Source: Corynebacterium massiliense DSM 45435 (GTDB lineage: Bacteria; Actinomycetota; Actinomycetes; Mycobacteriales; Mycobacteriaceae). Taken from it: a stretch of DNA of 64,000 bases. The position numbers and the translations under genes were made by a program. Location: NCBI RefSeq assembly GCF_028609805.1, contig NZ_CP063189.1, positions 1,736,001-1,800,000 on the forward strand, read 5' to 3'. The notes beneath the pieces are model-generated. The model was not told where the DNA came from and did no database searches. It worked only from the letters and a program-made list of their open reading frames with translations. Below, piece by piece: positions 21,524 to 30,884 of the stretch. How positions within the stretch are numbered: the first letter of the stretch is position 1; each line of letters opens with the position of its first letter.

Positions 21524-22939
21524 ATGAAGAAACGCCGGCTCTTCCTCTCCGCGATTTTGGCTCCGGTCTTCGCGGCAACCTCGACCACCTACGCAATTGC
21601 TGACCCAGGCTCCAGCGTTATCGGGCCGCACGATGGCGCACCGCTCGGTGGATCCGCAGTCATCCAGGGTGGTTCAGACTTCTTTGATGGTGGTAACTTC
21701 TCCGACCTCACACCGGGGCAGATCATCGAAACCCGCCACCTCCCCTACCACGCTTTCGGCTTCTCAGGCCCCGTCGACGTCGTGCAGATTAAGTTCCGCA
21801 CCACCAATGCTCAGGGGGAGCCGACACACGGTGTCACTTCTGTGGTCAAGCCGCCGGTTCCCCAGAACGATCGACTTGTTTCTTTCCACTCCGTCTACGA
21901 TTCCCTCGATCCCAGCCACAGCCCATCCCGAGCAATCCAAGGCGATGTTGCCCTGGGCACGATTGCAAGCTCCGCCGAGACTGCTACGGTAGCCGGCTTC
22001 CTGGCTAATGGCACTACAGTTGCCATTACCGACATCGAGGGGCAGGATGCTCACTTCGCAGCTGGCCCTGAGTACGGCACCACCACCTTGGACGCTCTTC
22101 GCGCTGCGTTGGCCGAGCCGTCCACCGGGCTTGGAGATAACACGAAGATCGGCCTTCTCGGTTACTCAGGCGGAGCTATCGCCACGAACTGGGCGGCCCA
22201 GCTCGCCCCGGAATACGCTCCGGAAATCAACGAAAAGCTGGTTGGTGCGGCGACCGGCGGCCTGCTCGTTAACGGACTGCACAACATCAAGTACCTCGAC
22301 GGGTCACTCAGCTGGGCCGGTATTTTGCCGATGACCATCGTCGGCTTGTCCAAGTCCTATGGCATCGATCTGGATCCGTACCTGTCCGACTACGGTCGCC
22401 GCATTACCTCAGAGATTCAAAACGCGTCGATTTCCGAAATTACCGGCGGTTACGGCGGAATCACGTGGGCCTCGCTGGTGAAGCCGGAATACAAAGATCC
22501 GACCTCGATTCCTGAACTGGTAGACGTGGTCAACAAGATTAACCTGGGGCAAGCCCCAGATCCTGAGGTTCCGTTCTTTATTGGGCAGGCAACCAAAGGC
22601 GAGCTCGACGGCACACAACCCAACCCTGAGGTTGGCGGCGGCGATGGTGTCATGGTTGCCGGGGACGTCCGCACCGTGGCCCACAAGATCTGCGACGCCG
22701 GAAACCCTGTTCAGTACGAGGAGTATCCGCTCCCCCACACCGCAGCGTTTGCTGTCTGGTACCCAACTGCCAGCCTGTGGCTGAAAGATCGCTTCGATGG
22801 TAAACCAGCACCGAACAACTGCGGCAGCATTGCTCCGGGCAACGATCTCCCGCATGTGGACGTCTCCCCGAAGGGCCCTGAAGGGGAACAGGAACTCCCA
22901 CAGGGAAGCGCCGCCGTTCGGGATTTCACCGGAATTTAA
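21524..22939 (+). CDS. secreted lipase (LIP family)
   Basis: 471 residues. Sec signal peptide MKKRRLFLSAILAPVFAATS with cleavage near AIA-DP (residue 26-27). Alpha/beta hydrolase with nucleophile elbow G213-Y-S-G-G (Ser215). An IEGQDAHFAAGPEYG segment and GDVRTVAHKICDAGNPVQYE plus the PHTAAF histidine near 400 fit the secretory lipase family (PF03583). It should hydrolyse triacylglycerols or other esters outside the cell, supplying fatty acids. Monocistronic, ending in a bidirectional terminator. It lies next to the IS pile-up, but its composition resembles the backbone. Confidence 0.88.
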   Translation: MKKRRLFLSAILAPVFAATSTTYAIADPGSSVIGPHDGAPLGGSAVIQGGSDFFDGGNFSDLTPGQIIETRHLPYHAFGFSGPVDVVQIKFRTTNAQGEPTHGVTSVVKPPVPQNDRLVSFHSVYDSLDPSHSPSRAIQGDVALGTIASSAETATVAGFLANGTTVAITDIEGQDAHFAAGPEYGTTTLDALRAALAEPSTGLGDNTKIGLLGYSGGAIATNWAAQLAPEYAPEINEKLVGAATGGLLVNGLHNIKYLDGSLSWAGILPMTIVGLSKSYGIDLDPYLSDYGRRITSEIQNASISEITGGYGGITWASLVKPEYKDPTSIPELVDVVNKINLGQAPDPEVPFFIGQATKGELDGTQPNPEVGGGDGVMVAGDVRTVAHKICDAGNPVQYEEYPLPHTAAFAVWYPTASLWLKDRFDGKPAPNNCGSIAPGNDLPHVDVSPKGPEGEQELPQGSAAVRDFTGI

Positions 22940-22963
22940 CGGTCAGGTCAGTCTGAATTTCTG

Positions 22964-23005
22964 AAAGGTGCCGGCGAGAGTCTCACGCCCCGTCGGCACC
23001 TTTTC
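22964..23005. terminator. bidirectional terminator between lipase and L,D-transpeptidase
   Basis: AAAGGTGCCG (22964-22973) pairs with CGGCACCTTT (22994-23003) followed by T residues. The A-run on the other side gives a U-tract for the convergent gene. Confidence 0.8.
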
Positions 23006-23016
23006 CTTAGATACTG

Positions 23017-24261
23017 TTAGCCGACGTTGCCCTTCTTCCACGTCTCCCACGGGATATTCCAATCCCCTAGGCCGTCCGTGCCGGGCAGGGTGTCGCCGTA
23101 GGTGTTTTCCACCTTGACGATGTCGCCGCGCTTGGAGAATTCCTGGAACCACTGGGCGGCCTCCGGCGTGACGTTGATGCAGCCGTGCGAGGTGTTCGTG
23201 TTGCCCTGCGCCCAGATTGACCACGGTGCGGCGTGGATGTAGATGCCGTTGTAAGACATCTGCGTGGCGTAGTTGACCGTGGTGCGGTAACCGCCGGCGT
23301 CGTGCGCGAGACCGAAGGTCTCGGAGTCCATGACGATCGACTCGTGCATGTCGCCGATGATGTAGCGGCCGTTCGGGGTGTCCCACTTGCCGTCCACGCC
23401 CATGGACACCGGGATCTGGCGGACCAGCTTCTGGTTCTTCCACACGTTCATCATCTTGGTGTTGTTGTCGATGATGCTGACCACGCGGTCGCCGATGGTG
23501 AACTCGTTGGAGGCGTCCTCGCCGCCCCACACGCCGCCGCCGAGCGACTTGCCGTACTGCTTCACCTTGACCTTCACCTTGGTGCCCGGCTCCCAGTACT
23601 CCGCGGGCCGCCAGCGCACCTCCTGGTTGTTCACCCAGTAAAACGCGCCCTCTACCCCTGGGTCGGTATCCACGGTGATGAGCTCTTCGGCTTTCTTCCG
23701 GTCCGGGATCGGCTGGCCGAAGTTGATGTTGATGGTCTGCCCCACGCCCACGGTGGAGTTCTCCAGGGGGCTGAGGGCCACCTGCGTGACGGCGGCAGCC
23801 TGCGGGGTCGTAAACGAGGTGGTGGTCTTCGCGCCCTTCTCGTCCTTCGCAGTGACGGTGTAGGTGTGGTTGTAGCCCAGCTCCTCAGCGGTGGTCCATT
23901 CCTTGCCGTCCGCCGACAGCTTCTCCTCGACCACCTTGCCGTTTTCGTTGGTCATGGTGACCTCGGCGAGTTTGTCGTCGTCCGTGACCGTCACCGGCTT
24001 GGACGGGTCGACGTTGTCGGCACCGTCTTTCACCGACACCTTCGGCGGGGTCTTCTTCTCCGGCTTCTTCTCGCCTTCCGCGGAGCCATCCTTTCCGGCC
24101 TTGCCGTCCTTACCGTCGGGGCCGGCGGATGCGTGATGGGTGTCGTTGCCCGCCGAGTCATCCCCGTCGGTTGGAATGGTGCACGATGCCAGCACCAGGG
24201 CAGCAGAAAATGCGGTTACACCGGCCGCGATGCGTCGTGGCCGCAAAACGAAACGAGTCAA
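23017..24261 (-). CDS. L,D-transpeptidase lipoprotein
   Basis: 414 residues from TTG at 24261, with AAAAGG 7 nt upstream; the longer open frame to 24390 would be an Arg/Trp-rich leader unlike a protein. The signal ends in lipobox LASC (about residue 24-27), so it is a membrane-anchored lipoprotein. It is followed by a Gly/Lys/Glu-rich linker, Ig-like domains (about 90-250) and a C-terminal YkuD catalytic domain. That domain has His359 and Cys361 in [15 protein letters not shown], preceded by [16 protein letters not shown]. It forms 3-3 cross-links in peptidoglycan in the periplasm-like space, as LdtMt2-type enzymes do. Transcribed alone. Confidence 0.92.
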   Translation of the reverse strand: MTRFVLRPRRIAAGVTAFSAALVLASCTIPTDGDDSAGNDTHHASAGPDGKDGKAGKDGSAEGEKKPEKKTPPKVSVKDGADNVDPSKPVTVTDDDKLAEVTMTNENGKVVEEKLSADGKEWTTAEELGYNHTYTVTAKDEKGAKTTTSFTTPQAAAVTQVALSPLENSTVGVGQTININFGQPIPDRKKAEELITVDTDPGVEGAFYWVNNQEVRWRPAEYWEPGTKVKVKVKQYGKSLGGGVWGGEDASNEFTIGDRVVSIIDNNTKMMNVWKNQKLVRQIPVSMGVDGKWDTPNGRYIIGDMHESIVMDSETFGLAHDAGGYRTTVNYATQMSYNGIYIHAAPWSIWAQGNTNTSHGCINVTPEAAQWFQEFSKRGDIVKVENTYGDTLPGTDGLGDWNIPWETWKKGNVG

Positions 24262-24522
24262 TCCTAAACCTTTTAAAGCACGCGGGAATGGGTAAAACGT
24301 TCCATACAGAGTATCGCGCAAACCGCACCAACTCCATCTGCGACGCCTTCGCCAACGAAACTGAAACCGAAGTGTTGCAGACCGGTTCACACCGGGTAGT
24401 TATACACCCCTTCCTACCCCCTAAAAACGTGCATCCACCTGGCGATTTTGCATGTTGCACATACGCTGTTAAAGTTACTTTCCGTTGCACAGCACGGCAC
24501 ACAGAAGCCGGAAGGCAACAAA

Positions 24523-24595
<73 letters not shown>

Positions 24596-24603
24596 CAATC
24601 CCT

Positions 24604-24646
24604 CCCCGGGAGGTGCGAAACAAAAGCGCACTTTCCGGGGATTTTT
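24604..24646 (+). terminator. terminator after tRNA-Lys
   Basis: CCCCGG...GTGCG pairs with CGCAC...CCGGGG (ending 24640), followed by ATTTTT. Confidence 0.8.
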
Positions 24647-24674
24647 GTATGTGCGCCCCATACACTAACCGGGT

Positions 24675-25253
24675 ATGACTACAGCCCTCCTCATCGTCGA
24701 CGTGCAAAACGACTTCTGCCCCGGCGGCTCCATGGCCACTGCCGGCGGTGACGTCGCGACCCAACGCATCGCCGCCCTGCTTGCCGATGCCTCCCGCACC
24801 CACGACTACACCCGCGTCATCGCCACGCAAGACTGGCACATCGACCCAGGCACGCACTTCGCCGACGATCCGGATTTTCAGACCTCGTGGCCGGTGCACT
24901 GCGTGGCCGATTCCGCAGGCGCGGCGCTGCGGGAGCCACTGGACCCGGCGCGCATCGACACGCTGGTGCACAAGGGCCAGTACGACGACGGCTACTCGGG
25001 CTTCGATGGCACCGTGGCCCAGCCTGTAAGCGCCGCGAGGCGCGGGCTGGCGGAGTTCCTGCGGGCGGAGGGCATCGACACGCTGGACGTGTGCGGCATC
25101 GCCACGGACTACTGCGTGCGCGCCACCGTGCTGAGCGCGCTGAACGAGGGGTTCGCCGTCCGCATCCTGCCGGAGCTGTGTGCGGCGGTGGACGAGGAAG
25201 GCGGCAAAGAAGCGCTCAAGGAAATGGAGCGCGCCGGCGCGGCCGTGGCATAG
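24675..25253 (+). CDS. pncA: nicotinamidase / pyrazinamidase
   Basis: 192 residues, isochorismatase-like fold. Catalytic triad Asp9 (LLIVDVQNDF), Lys100 (LVHKGQ) and Cys147 (CGIATDYCVRATVLSA). Metal ligands Asp53, His55 and His61 in TQDWHIDPGTHF. It converts nicotinamide to nicotinate for NAD salvage in the cytoplasm, and the family also activates pyrazinamide. It is followed after 9 bp by the LacI-type gene, so the two may share a transcript although their functions look unrelated. Confidence 0.93.
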   Translation: MTTALLIVDVQNDFCPGGSMATAGGDVATQRIAALLADASRTHDYTRVIATQDWHIDPGTHFADDPDFQTSWPVHCVADSAGAALREPLDPARIDTLVHKGQYDDGYSGFDGTVAQPVSAARRGLAEFLRAEGIDTLDVCGIATDYCVRATVLSALNEGFAVRILPELCAAVDEEGGKEALKEMERAGAAVA

Positions 25254-25262
25254 TGTCTCTAC

Positions 25263-26336
25263 ATGACTGCGCGCGCCGACGATCCCTCACCTTCCCGGGT
25301 GACCATCTATGACGTCGCCGCGGCGGCAGGGGTGTCGGGCTCGACCGTCTCGCGCGCGCTGAGCCGGCCCGACAGGGTGAGTTTTGCCACGGCGGAGAAG
25401 GTCCGCCAGGCGGCGGACCGGTTGGGCTACAAGCGGGAGCTGGCCACCCGCCACGAGCCAACCCCTGGCGCGCACCGGACGAAGAACCTGGGGATTATCG
25501 TCGCGGACATCGCCAACCCGTTCTTTTTGGAGATCGTCCAAGGCGCCGAGCACGCCGCCCGGGTAGGTAACTTCCAGATTGTCGTGGCCAACGTCCACGA
25601 GGTCGCCGGCCGTTCCGTTTCCGCCGCCGAGTCGATCATCCCGCGCATCGACGGGTTGCTGTTGGCCTCGGCACGGCTGGACAACAGTGACATCGCCAAG
25701 CTCGCCCGCCGCGTGCCCACCGTCGTGGTCAACCGGCCGGTGCCCGGTGTGCCCAGCGTACTCATCGATAACTACGACGGCGCGCTGAAGGCCACGCGCC
25801 TGCTCGCGGACATGGGGGCGCGGTCGCTGACGTACATCGCCGGCCCGGAAAAGTCCTGGGCCGACGCCACCCGCCTGCGGGGGCTTTTCGATGCCGTCGG
25901 CCACCCCGACCACGACTCCCGCCCCGATACCCGCGCGCGGGCGGTGACGGACCCGCTGCACCACGTGAGCATCGCGCACTTCCGCGCCGACTCCCCCGAC
26001 ACCCTGGGCGGGCGGCGCGCGTTTGCGCGGTGGGCGAAAAGCCCCACCGACGCGGTTGTCTGCTTCAACGACTTGGTCGCCGTCGGGTTCATGCAGCAGG
26101 CGCAGAAGGAGGGCGTGGCCGTGCCTGACGATGTCGCCGTCGTCGGCTTCGACAACACCGAGCTGTGCACCATCGTGCAGCCATCACTGACCACCGTCGC
26201 CGGCCCCCTGCGCACCGTCGGGCGCGTCGCCGCCGCCAACGCCATGGCGCTGGTCACCGGGCAGCGCAGCCACATGGTAAAACCGCGCATCCTCCCCACG
26301 CGAGTCATCGAGCGGGAGTCGACGCGGCGGCGTTAA
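25263..26336 (+). CDS. LacI-family regulator of the glucuronide operon
   Basis: 357 residues. HTH VTIYDVAAAAGVSGSTVSRAL with hinge helix region at about 60, then a periplasmic-binding-like sensor (NLGIIVADIANPFFLEIVQG; RVPTVVVNRPVPGVPSVLIDN; DAVVCFNDLVAVGFMQQA; DVAVVGFDNTELC). It lies immediately upstream of uxaC-uxuB-transporter-uidA, so it probably represses them and responds to a glucuronide, glucuronate or a pathway intermediate. A perfect palindrome at 26359-26378, between this gene and uxaC, is a candidate operator. Ligand is inferred from context only. Confidence 0.88.
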   Translation: MTARADDPSPSRVTIYDVAAAAGVSGSTVSRALSRPDRVSFATAEKVRQAADRLGYKRELATRHEPTPGAHRTKNLGIIVADIANPFFLEIVQGAEHAARVGNFQIVVANVHEVAGRSVSAAESIIPRIDGLLLASARLDNSDIAKLARRVPTVVVNRPVPGVPSVLIDNYDGALKATRLLADMGARSLTYIAGPEKSWADATRLRGLFDAVGHPDHDSRPDTRARAVTDPLHHVSIAHFRADSPDTLGGRRAFARWAKSPTDAVVCFNDLVAVGFMQQAQKEGVAVPDDVAVVGFDNTELCTIVQPSLTTVAGPLRTVGRVAAANAMALVTGQRSHMVKPRILPTRVIERESTRRR

Positions 26337-26358
26337 CCCACCGCCCTGAACAACACGA

Positions 26359-26378
26359 CAGTGAGAAGTAGCTCACTG
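26359..26378. promoter_or_regulatory. palindrome between lacI-type gene and uxaC
   Basis: CAGTGAG-AAGTAG-CTCACTG, perfect 7-bp arms. Either an operator for the LacI regulator or a short terminator stem for its gene (a TTTT lies 4 nt downstream). TTGAGT (26397) and ACAAT (about 26420) downstream could be a promoter giving a leaderless uxaC transcript. Confidence 0.4.
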
Positions 26379-26432
26379 CAACTTTTGGCAACTTTTTGAG
26401 TCACACTACCCGGGGCGGTGACAATTCTCGGT

Positions 26433-27842
26433 ATGACGGAGTCACACGCATACCATCCGGACCGGTTGCTGCCGGTCGATCCGACGACGCGGGACATCGC
26501 CAGGCGCCTGCTCAACCACGTGGAGGATCTGCCGATCATCTCCCCGCATGGGCACCTGGACGCGCAGATGTTCGTCGATGACGCCGCGTTCCCCGATCCG
26601 ACAGAACTCATCATCAGCCCGGATCACTACGTCACGCGCGTGCTGCATTCGGCGGGCATCCCGCTATCTGACCTGCGCGTCGGCAGCACCGAGGGCACGT
26701 CACCGCGCGAGGCGTGGCGCATCTTCTGCGAGAACTGGTCGCTGTATGCCGGCACCGCGTCCGGCTACTGGCTGGAGCAGGAATTCGCACACGTCTTCAG
26801 CATCGACCCGGGCCGCCTGAACGCCGAGGAGGCCGACGCGGTCTACGACGAGCTACAGTCGGTGCTCGCGCAGCCGGACTTCCGCCCCCGCGCGCTGGCC
26901 GACTCCTTCGGGCTGGAGGTCCTGGCCACCACCGACGATCCGCTCGATGACTTGGAAGCGCACGCGAAGCTCGCGGCCGACCCGTCGTTTTCGCCGCGGG
27001 TGCTGCCCACGTTCCGCCCGGACGCGTACACGAAGATGTACAACCCCGGCTTTGCAGAGAACGTCACTCGGCTCATCGATACGGCCGGCGACGGCAAGAC
27101 CGGTTTCGCTGGCTACCTGGAGGCCATGCGCAACCGCCGCCAGTATTTCATTGACCACGGCGCGACCAGTTCCGATCACGGCACCCACGACGCCTGGGCG
27201 CACCCGCTTGACGATGCCGAGGCCGACCGCATCCTGCACAAGGGCCTGCGGGGCGAGGCAACCCGCGAGGAGGCCTACGCCTTCGAGGGCAATATGACCT
27301 ACCGGTTCGCGGAGATGGCCACCGAGGACGGTCTGACCATGACCATCCACCCGGGTGTGTGGCGCAACAGCTCCCGCAGCGCACTGGAGAAGTACGGCCC
27401 GGACACCGGCCACGACATCCCGTTCCAGATGGACTTCATCAACGGGCTGCAGCCGCTGCTCAGCGACTTCGGCGAGAACCCCGACTTCCACCTAGTGCTG
27501 TTCACCATCGACGAGACGACGTTCTCCCGCGAGCTCGCGCCGATGGCCGGCTACTACCCGTCGGTCTACGTCGGTGCGCCGTGGTGGTTCATCGACGAGG
27601 TCGACGCGATCGCCCGTTTCCGCGCGTCCACGACGGGCACGACCGGTTTCTCCCGCTACTCCGGGTTTATCGATGACACCCGCGCCTACTGCTCCATCCC
27701 AGTGCGCCACAACACCGCACGCCGCGTCGAGGCCGGTTACCTCGCCCGACTGGTGGCCGAGCACCGCATCTCCGAAGACCGCGCCGCCGACGCCATCGTG
27801 GATCTCATCGACGCGTCCCCGAGGAGGGTGTTCAAGCTATGA
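26433..27842 (+). CDS. uxaC: glucuronate isomerase
   Basis: 469 residues from ATG at 26433; a GTG at 26418 would add five residues. Neither has a clear ribosome site, which fits a leaderless start. Family features: LPIISPHGHLDAQMF near the N-terminus with the HGH metal ligands, ATTDDPLDDLEAHAKL, LPTFRPDAYTKM, GFAGYLEAMRNRR, MTIHPGVWRN and GAPWWFID...GFSRYSGFIDD. UxaC isomerises D-glucuronate to D-fructuronate (and galacturonate to tagaturonate) in the cytoplasm. First gene of the operon, overlapping uxuB by 4 nt. Confidence 0.95.
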   Translation: MTESHAYHPDRLLPVDPTTRDIARRLLNHVEDLPIISPHGHLDAQMFVDDAAFPDPTELIISPDHYVTRVLHSAGIPLSDLRVGSTEGTSPREAWRIFCENWSLYAGTASGYWLEQEFAHVFSIDPGRLNAEEADAVYDELQSVLAQPDFRPRALADSFGLEVLATTDDPLDDLEAHAKLAADPSFSPRVLPTFRPDAYTKMYNPGFAENVTRLIDTAGDGKTGFAGYLEAMRNRRQYFIDHGATSSDHGTHDAWAHPLDDAEADRILHKGLRGEATREEAYAFEGNMTYRFAEMATEDGLTMTIHPGVWRNSSRSALEKYGPDTGHDIPFQMDFINGLQPLLSDFGENPDFHLVLFTIDETTFSRELAPMAGYYPSVYVGAPWWFIDEVDAIARFRASTTGTTGFSRYSGFIDDTRAYCSIPVRHNTARRVEAGYLARLVAEHRISEDRAADAIVDLIDASPRRVFKL

Positions 27843-29296
27843 GCAAGGAGCTAAACCGCACGACTGCCGATGCCCCGGCAGCCCCCATCCGCCTCGTTCA
27901 CCTAGGCCTCGGTGCCTTCCACCGCGCTCACCAGGTTTGGTACACCCAGCACGCGGAAGACGGCAATGAGTGGGGCTACGCCTCGTTTACTGGCCGCGGG
28001 CCAAAGCTGGCGGAGGCGCTCGCCCCGCAGGACGGGCTGTACACCCTGGTCACCCGCGCCGACGACGGCGACTCCACCGAGCTCATCACCGCGCTGTCGG
28101 AAGCACAGCCGGCCGATAACCTCGCGCGCCTCGTGGAACTGATGGCTGGCCCGGACGTCGCGATGGTCACCCTCACAGTCACCGAGGCTGGCTACCACCT
28201 CACGGACAGCGGCACGCTCGACATGAACGATGCCGACGTGGTCGCCGACGTGAAGGCACTGCGCGCCGCGCACGCGTCGGGCGCATCGGACGCGCCTGGC
28301 ACTCCGGGCACTCCGGGCACGCCGGACTCGCTAGATACTGCTGCCGGCCGCATCGTCGCCGGGCTCGCGGCGCGCCGCGCGGGCGCGGCTGACGCGGACT
28401 CCGACGGGTCTGGTTCCGTCCGCGGGATCGCCGTGATGAGCTGCGACAACGTCGCCGGCAACGGCGAAATGACCCGCGCGGCAGTACTGGGCACGGCCCG
28501 CGCCGTTGACCCGGAACTTGCCGAGTGGATCGAGCGCACCGTCACCTTCCCATCGACCTCCATCGACCGCATCACGCCGGCGACGACCGATGAGCTCATT
28601 GAGGAGGTCACGGCAGAGACCGGGTACGCGGATAACGCCCCGGTGGTGGCCGAGCCGTTTGCCTCGTGGGTCATCTCCGGCGACTTCCCCGCCGGCCGCC
28701 CCGCCTGGGAGACCGCCGGCGCCGAGTTCGTCGACGACATCGAGCAGTTCGAGCGCCGCAAGCTGTGGCTGCTCAACGGGTCGCACTCGCTCATGGCGTA
28801 CTACGGGCAGCTGCGCGGCCACGAGACGGTGGCCGACGCCATCGCGGACGAGGGCATCCGCGCCCACGTGGAGGCCCTCTGGGACGAGGCTGCCCACCAC
28901 CTCACCGCCGACGGCCTCGACGTGCCGGGCTACCGCGAAGCGCTCCTGGAGCGGTTCAACAACCCGCGCATCCGCCACAACCTCGCCCAGATCGGCATCG
29001 ACGGCGGTACCAAGCAGCGCATGCGCGCCGTGCCGATTATGAAGGCGGAGCGCCGCGCGGGGCGCGACGGCAAGGCCGCCGCGTTCTCCATCGCCGCCTG
29101 GATTGCCTTCCTGTTGCGCAACGGCGGCTCCGAAGACATCGCGGACTCCCGCGCCGACGTGCTCAACCGGGCCCGGCAAAGCTCCGCGCCCGTCGCCGCA
29201 CTGGTTTCCACCCTCGACGAGGGCCTGGGCACCGACCGGTCAGCGGTCGAGCTTATCCGCGAACTCACGGAAGAGATTTCTTCCCACCTCCGCTAG
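27839..29296 (+). CDS. uxuB: fructuronate reductase (mannitol dehydrogenase family)
   Basis: 485 residues. N-terminal Rossmann part VHLGLGAFHRAHQVWY, then TFTVTEAGYHL (here TLTVTEAGYHL), SCDNVAGNGEMTRAAV, TFPSTSIDRITP, EPFASWVISGDFPAGRPAWE, KLWLLNGSHSLMAYYGQL, and the C-terminal helical domain. These are hallmarks of long-chain mannitol dehydrogenases. In this operon it should reduce D-fructuronate to D-mannonate with NADH. ATGA overlap with uxaC implies coupled translation. A Gly-Thr-Pro tandem repeat (three 9-bp units near 28300-28326) lies in a surface loop not found in typical members. Confidence 0.9.
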   Translation: MSKELNRTTADAPAAPIRLVHLGLGAFHRAHQVWYTQHAEDGNEWGYASFTGRGPKLAEALAPQDGLYTLVTRADDGDSTELITALSEAQPADNLARLVELMAGPDVAMVTLTVTEAGYHLTDSGTLDMNDADVVADVKALRAAHASGASDAPGTPGTPGTPDSLDTAAGRIVAGLAARRAGAADADSDGSGSVRGIAVMSCDNVAGNGEMTRAAVLGTARAVDPELAEWIERTVTFPSTSIDRITPATTDELIEEVTAETGYADNAPVVAEPFASWVISGDFPAGRPAWETAGAEFVDDIEQFERRKLWLLNGSHSLMAYYGQLRGHETVADAIADEGIRAHVEALWDEAAHHLTADGLDVPGYREALLERFNNPRIRHNLAQIGIDGGTKQRMRAVPIMKAERRAGRDGKAAAFSIAAWIAFLLRNGGSEDIADSRADVLNRARQSSAPVAALVSTLDEGLGTDRSAVELIRELTEEISSHLR

Positions 29297-29335
29297 AACG
29301 TCTCGGCTTACGCCGAGGGAAAGAAGCGTTTTACT

Positions 29336-30817
29336 ATGACTGCCGCGTTGACATCCGCCGAAAAGGCGACGACTACGCACCTGCCGTTTAGCCGCATCAT
29401 CGGCTACGGTTTCGGCGATGCTGGATGCAACATCGCGTTCCAGATGACCGGTCTATTCCTGCTCGTCTTCTACACCGACGTCGTGGGCATCCGCCCTGAG
29501 CACTCCGGCGCGATTTTCCTGTTCATCAAGATCTGGGATGCGTTCGCCGACATTTTTGCTGGGCGCATGGTGGATCGCACCATGACCCGCTGGGGCAAGT
29601 TCCGCCCGTTCCTTCTGTGGTACGCCGTGCCACTTTTGGCCAGTAACCTCCTGTGTTTCTGGGCCCCATTCGACGACTACTGGAAGAAGGTCGGCTGGGC
29701 AGCCGCGACCTATGCACTCATGGGGCTTTTGTACTCCCTGGTCAACATCCCCTACGGCTCGCTGGCTGGCGCGATGAGCCAAGACCCGGTCGACCGCTCC
29801 CGCATGGCTAGTGCACGCATGGTCGGTTCCGGCTTCACCATCTTGGTTCTATCCCTCTTCCTGGCCCCGGCTATTAAGTCTGCCAACAACCTGCAGCACA
29901 CCTTCCTGGTGACCTCGGTCGCGTTCTTCGTCGTGGGCTCGATCTTCTTCGCCATCACGTTCTTCACCTCGAAGGAGGTGGTCTACCGCGAGGTGGAAAA
30001 GGTATCACTGCGCGACACCATCGAGACGGTGAAAAACAACGGTCCGCTGGTGCGCCTGTGCGGTTCCTCGCTGTTCTACCTCACCGGTCAGAACGTTGTC
30101 TCCGCGATGGGCGCATACCTGGGTATCGACATGCTTGGACGTCTCAGTGACGGCAACTGGCTCACCAGCGCCATCATGGTGATCACCACCGGCGCTGTGC
30201 TGTATACGGGACCGTTCGGCCCCATGGTGACCCGCCACCTGGGCAAGCGCAATGGCTTCGCGGTCGCCTCTGCTGTGGCGGCTGCCGGGCTTCTCATCTT
30301 CTGGATCGGAAACTCGCTGCTGGCCAACCTGTGGGTAGGCCTGCTGGGTCTGTTCATCACCGGCGCTTCGATGGCCGTGCTTAACACCATGACGTGGGCC
30401 CTCGAGGCTGACACGGCCGAGTACGGCGAGCTAAAGACTGGTATCCGCACCGAGGGCGCCACCTACGCCGCTTTCTCTTTCACCCGCAAGGTTGGCCAGG
30501 GTGTGGGCATGGCTATCGCTTCGTGGACCTTGGCTCTTGCCAGCTACGACCAGGCGGCCGGCCACGCTGGGCAGTCCAGTGACACCATCAATTCGATGGG
30601 GCTTTGGTTTGCCGTCTTCGCTGGGGCGTGCTTCTTGGGTGCCGGCCTCATCATGCTCACCTACCCGCTGACGGAGGAAAAGTTCCAGGAAATCATGCAG
30701 GCCATCAACTCCCGCCGCCAGCAGGGGCAGACGATCTCCGGGCGCGCCGATGGTGGACACCCCGAAAACGCCCTCGGCACCGAACTCGCTGGGAACACCA
30801 CAACACCTGCCCCTTAA
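29336..30817 (+). CDS. GPH-family glucuronide:cation symporter
   Basis: 493 residues with about 12 membrane segments. GPH-family features: GYGFGDAGCNIAFQMTGLFL, FYTDVVGI, KIWDAFADIFAGRMVDRT, RWGKFRPFLLW, and GLLYSLVNIPYGSLAGAMS. The family includes the E. coli glucuronide carrier UidB and xyloside and melibiose carriers. The neighbours make glucuronides or glucuronate the probable substrate. A 6-bp stem CTCGGC-TTAC-GCCGAG in the 39-bp gap before it may adjust expression relative to uxuB. It ends 67 bp before the beta-glucuronidase. Confidence 0.88.
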   Translation: MTAALTSAEKATTTHLPFSRIIGYGFGDAGCNIAFQMTGLFLLVFYTDVVGIRPEHSGAIFLFIKIWDAFADIFAGRMVDRTMTRWGKFRPFLLWYAVPLLASNLLCFWAPFDDYWKKVGWAAATYALMGLLYSLVNIPYGSLAGAMSQDPVDRSRMASARMVGSGFTILVLSLFLAPAIKSANNLQHTFLVTSVAFFVVGSIFFAITFFTSKEVVYREVEKVSLRDTIETVKNNGPLVRLCGSSLFYLTGQNVVSAMGAYLGIDMLGRLSDGNWLTSAIMVITTGAVLYTGPFGPMVTRHLGKRNGFAVASAVAAAGLLIFWIGNSLLANLWVGLLGLFITGASMAVLNTMTWALEADTAEYGELKTGIRTEGATYAAFSFTRKVGQGVGMAIASWTLALASYDQAAGHAGQSSDTINSMGLWFAVFAGACFLGAGLIMLTYPLTEEKFQEIMQAINSRRQQGQTISGRADGGHPENALGTELAGNTTTPAP

Positions 30818-30884
30818 GCGCAGGTACCTCCCTGCCAACGATTCAATTTTCCTCTCCTCTCGCTTCGCTGAGAAAGGACCCGCC

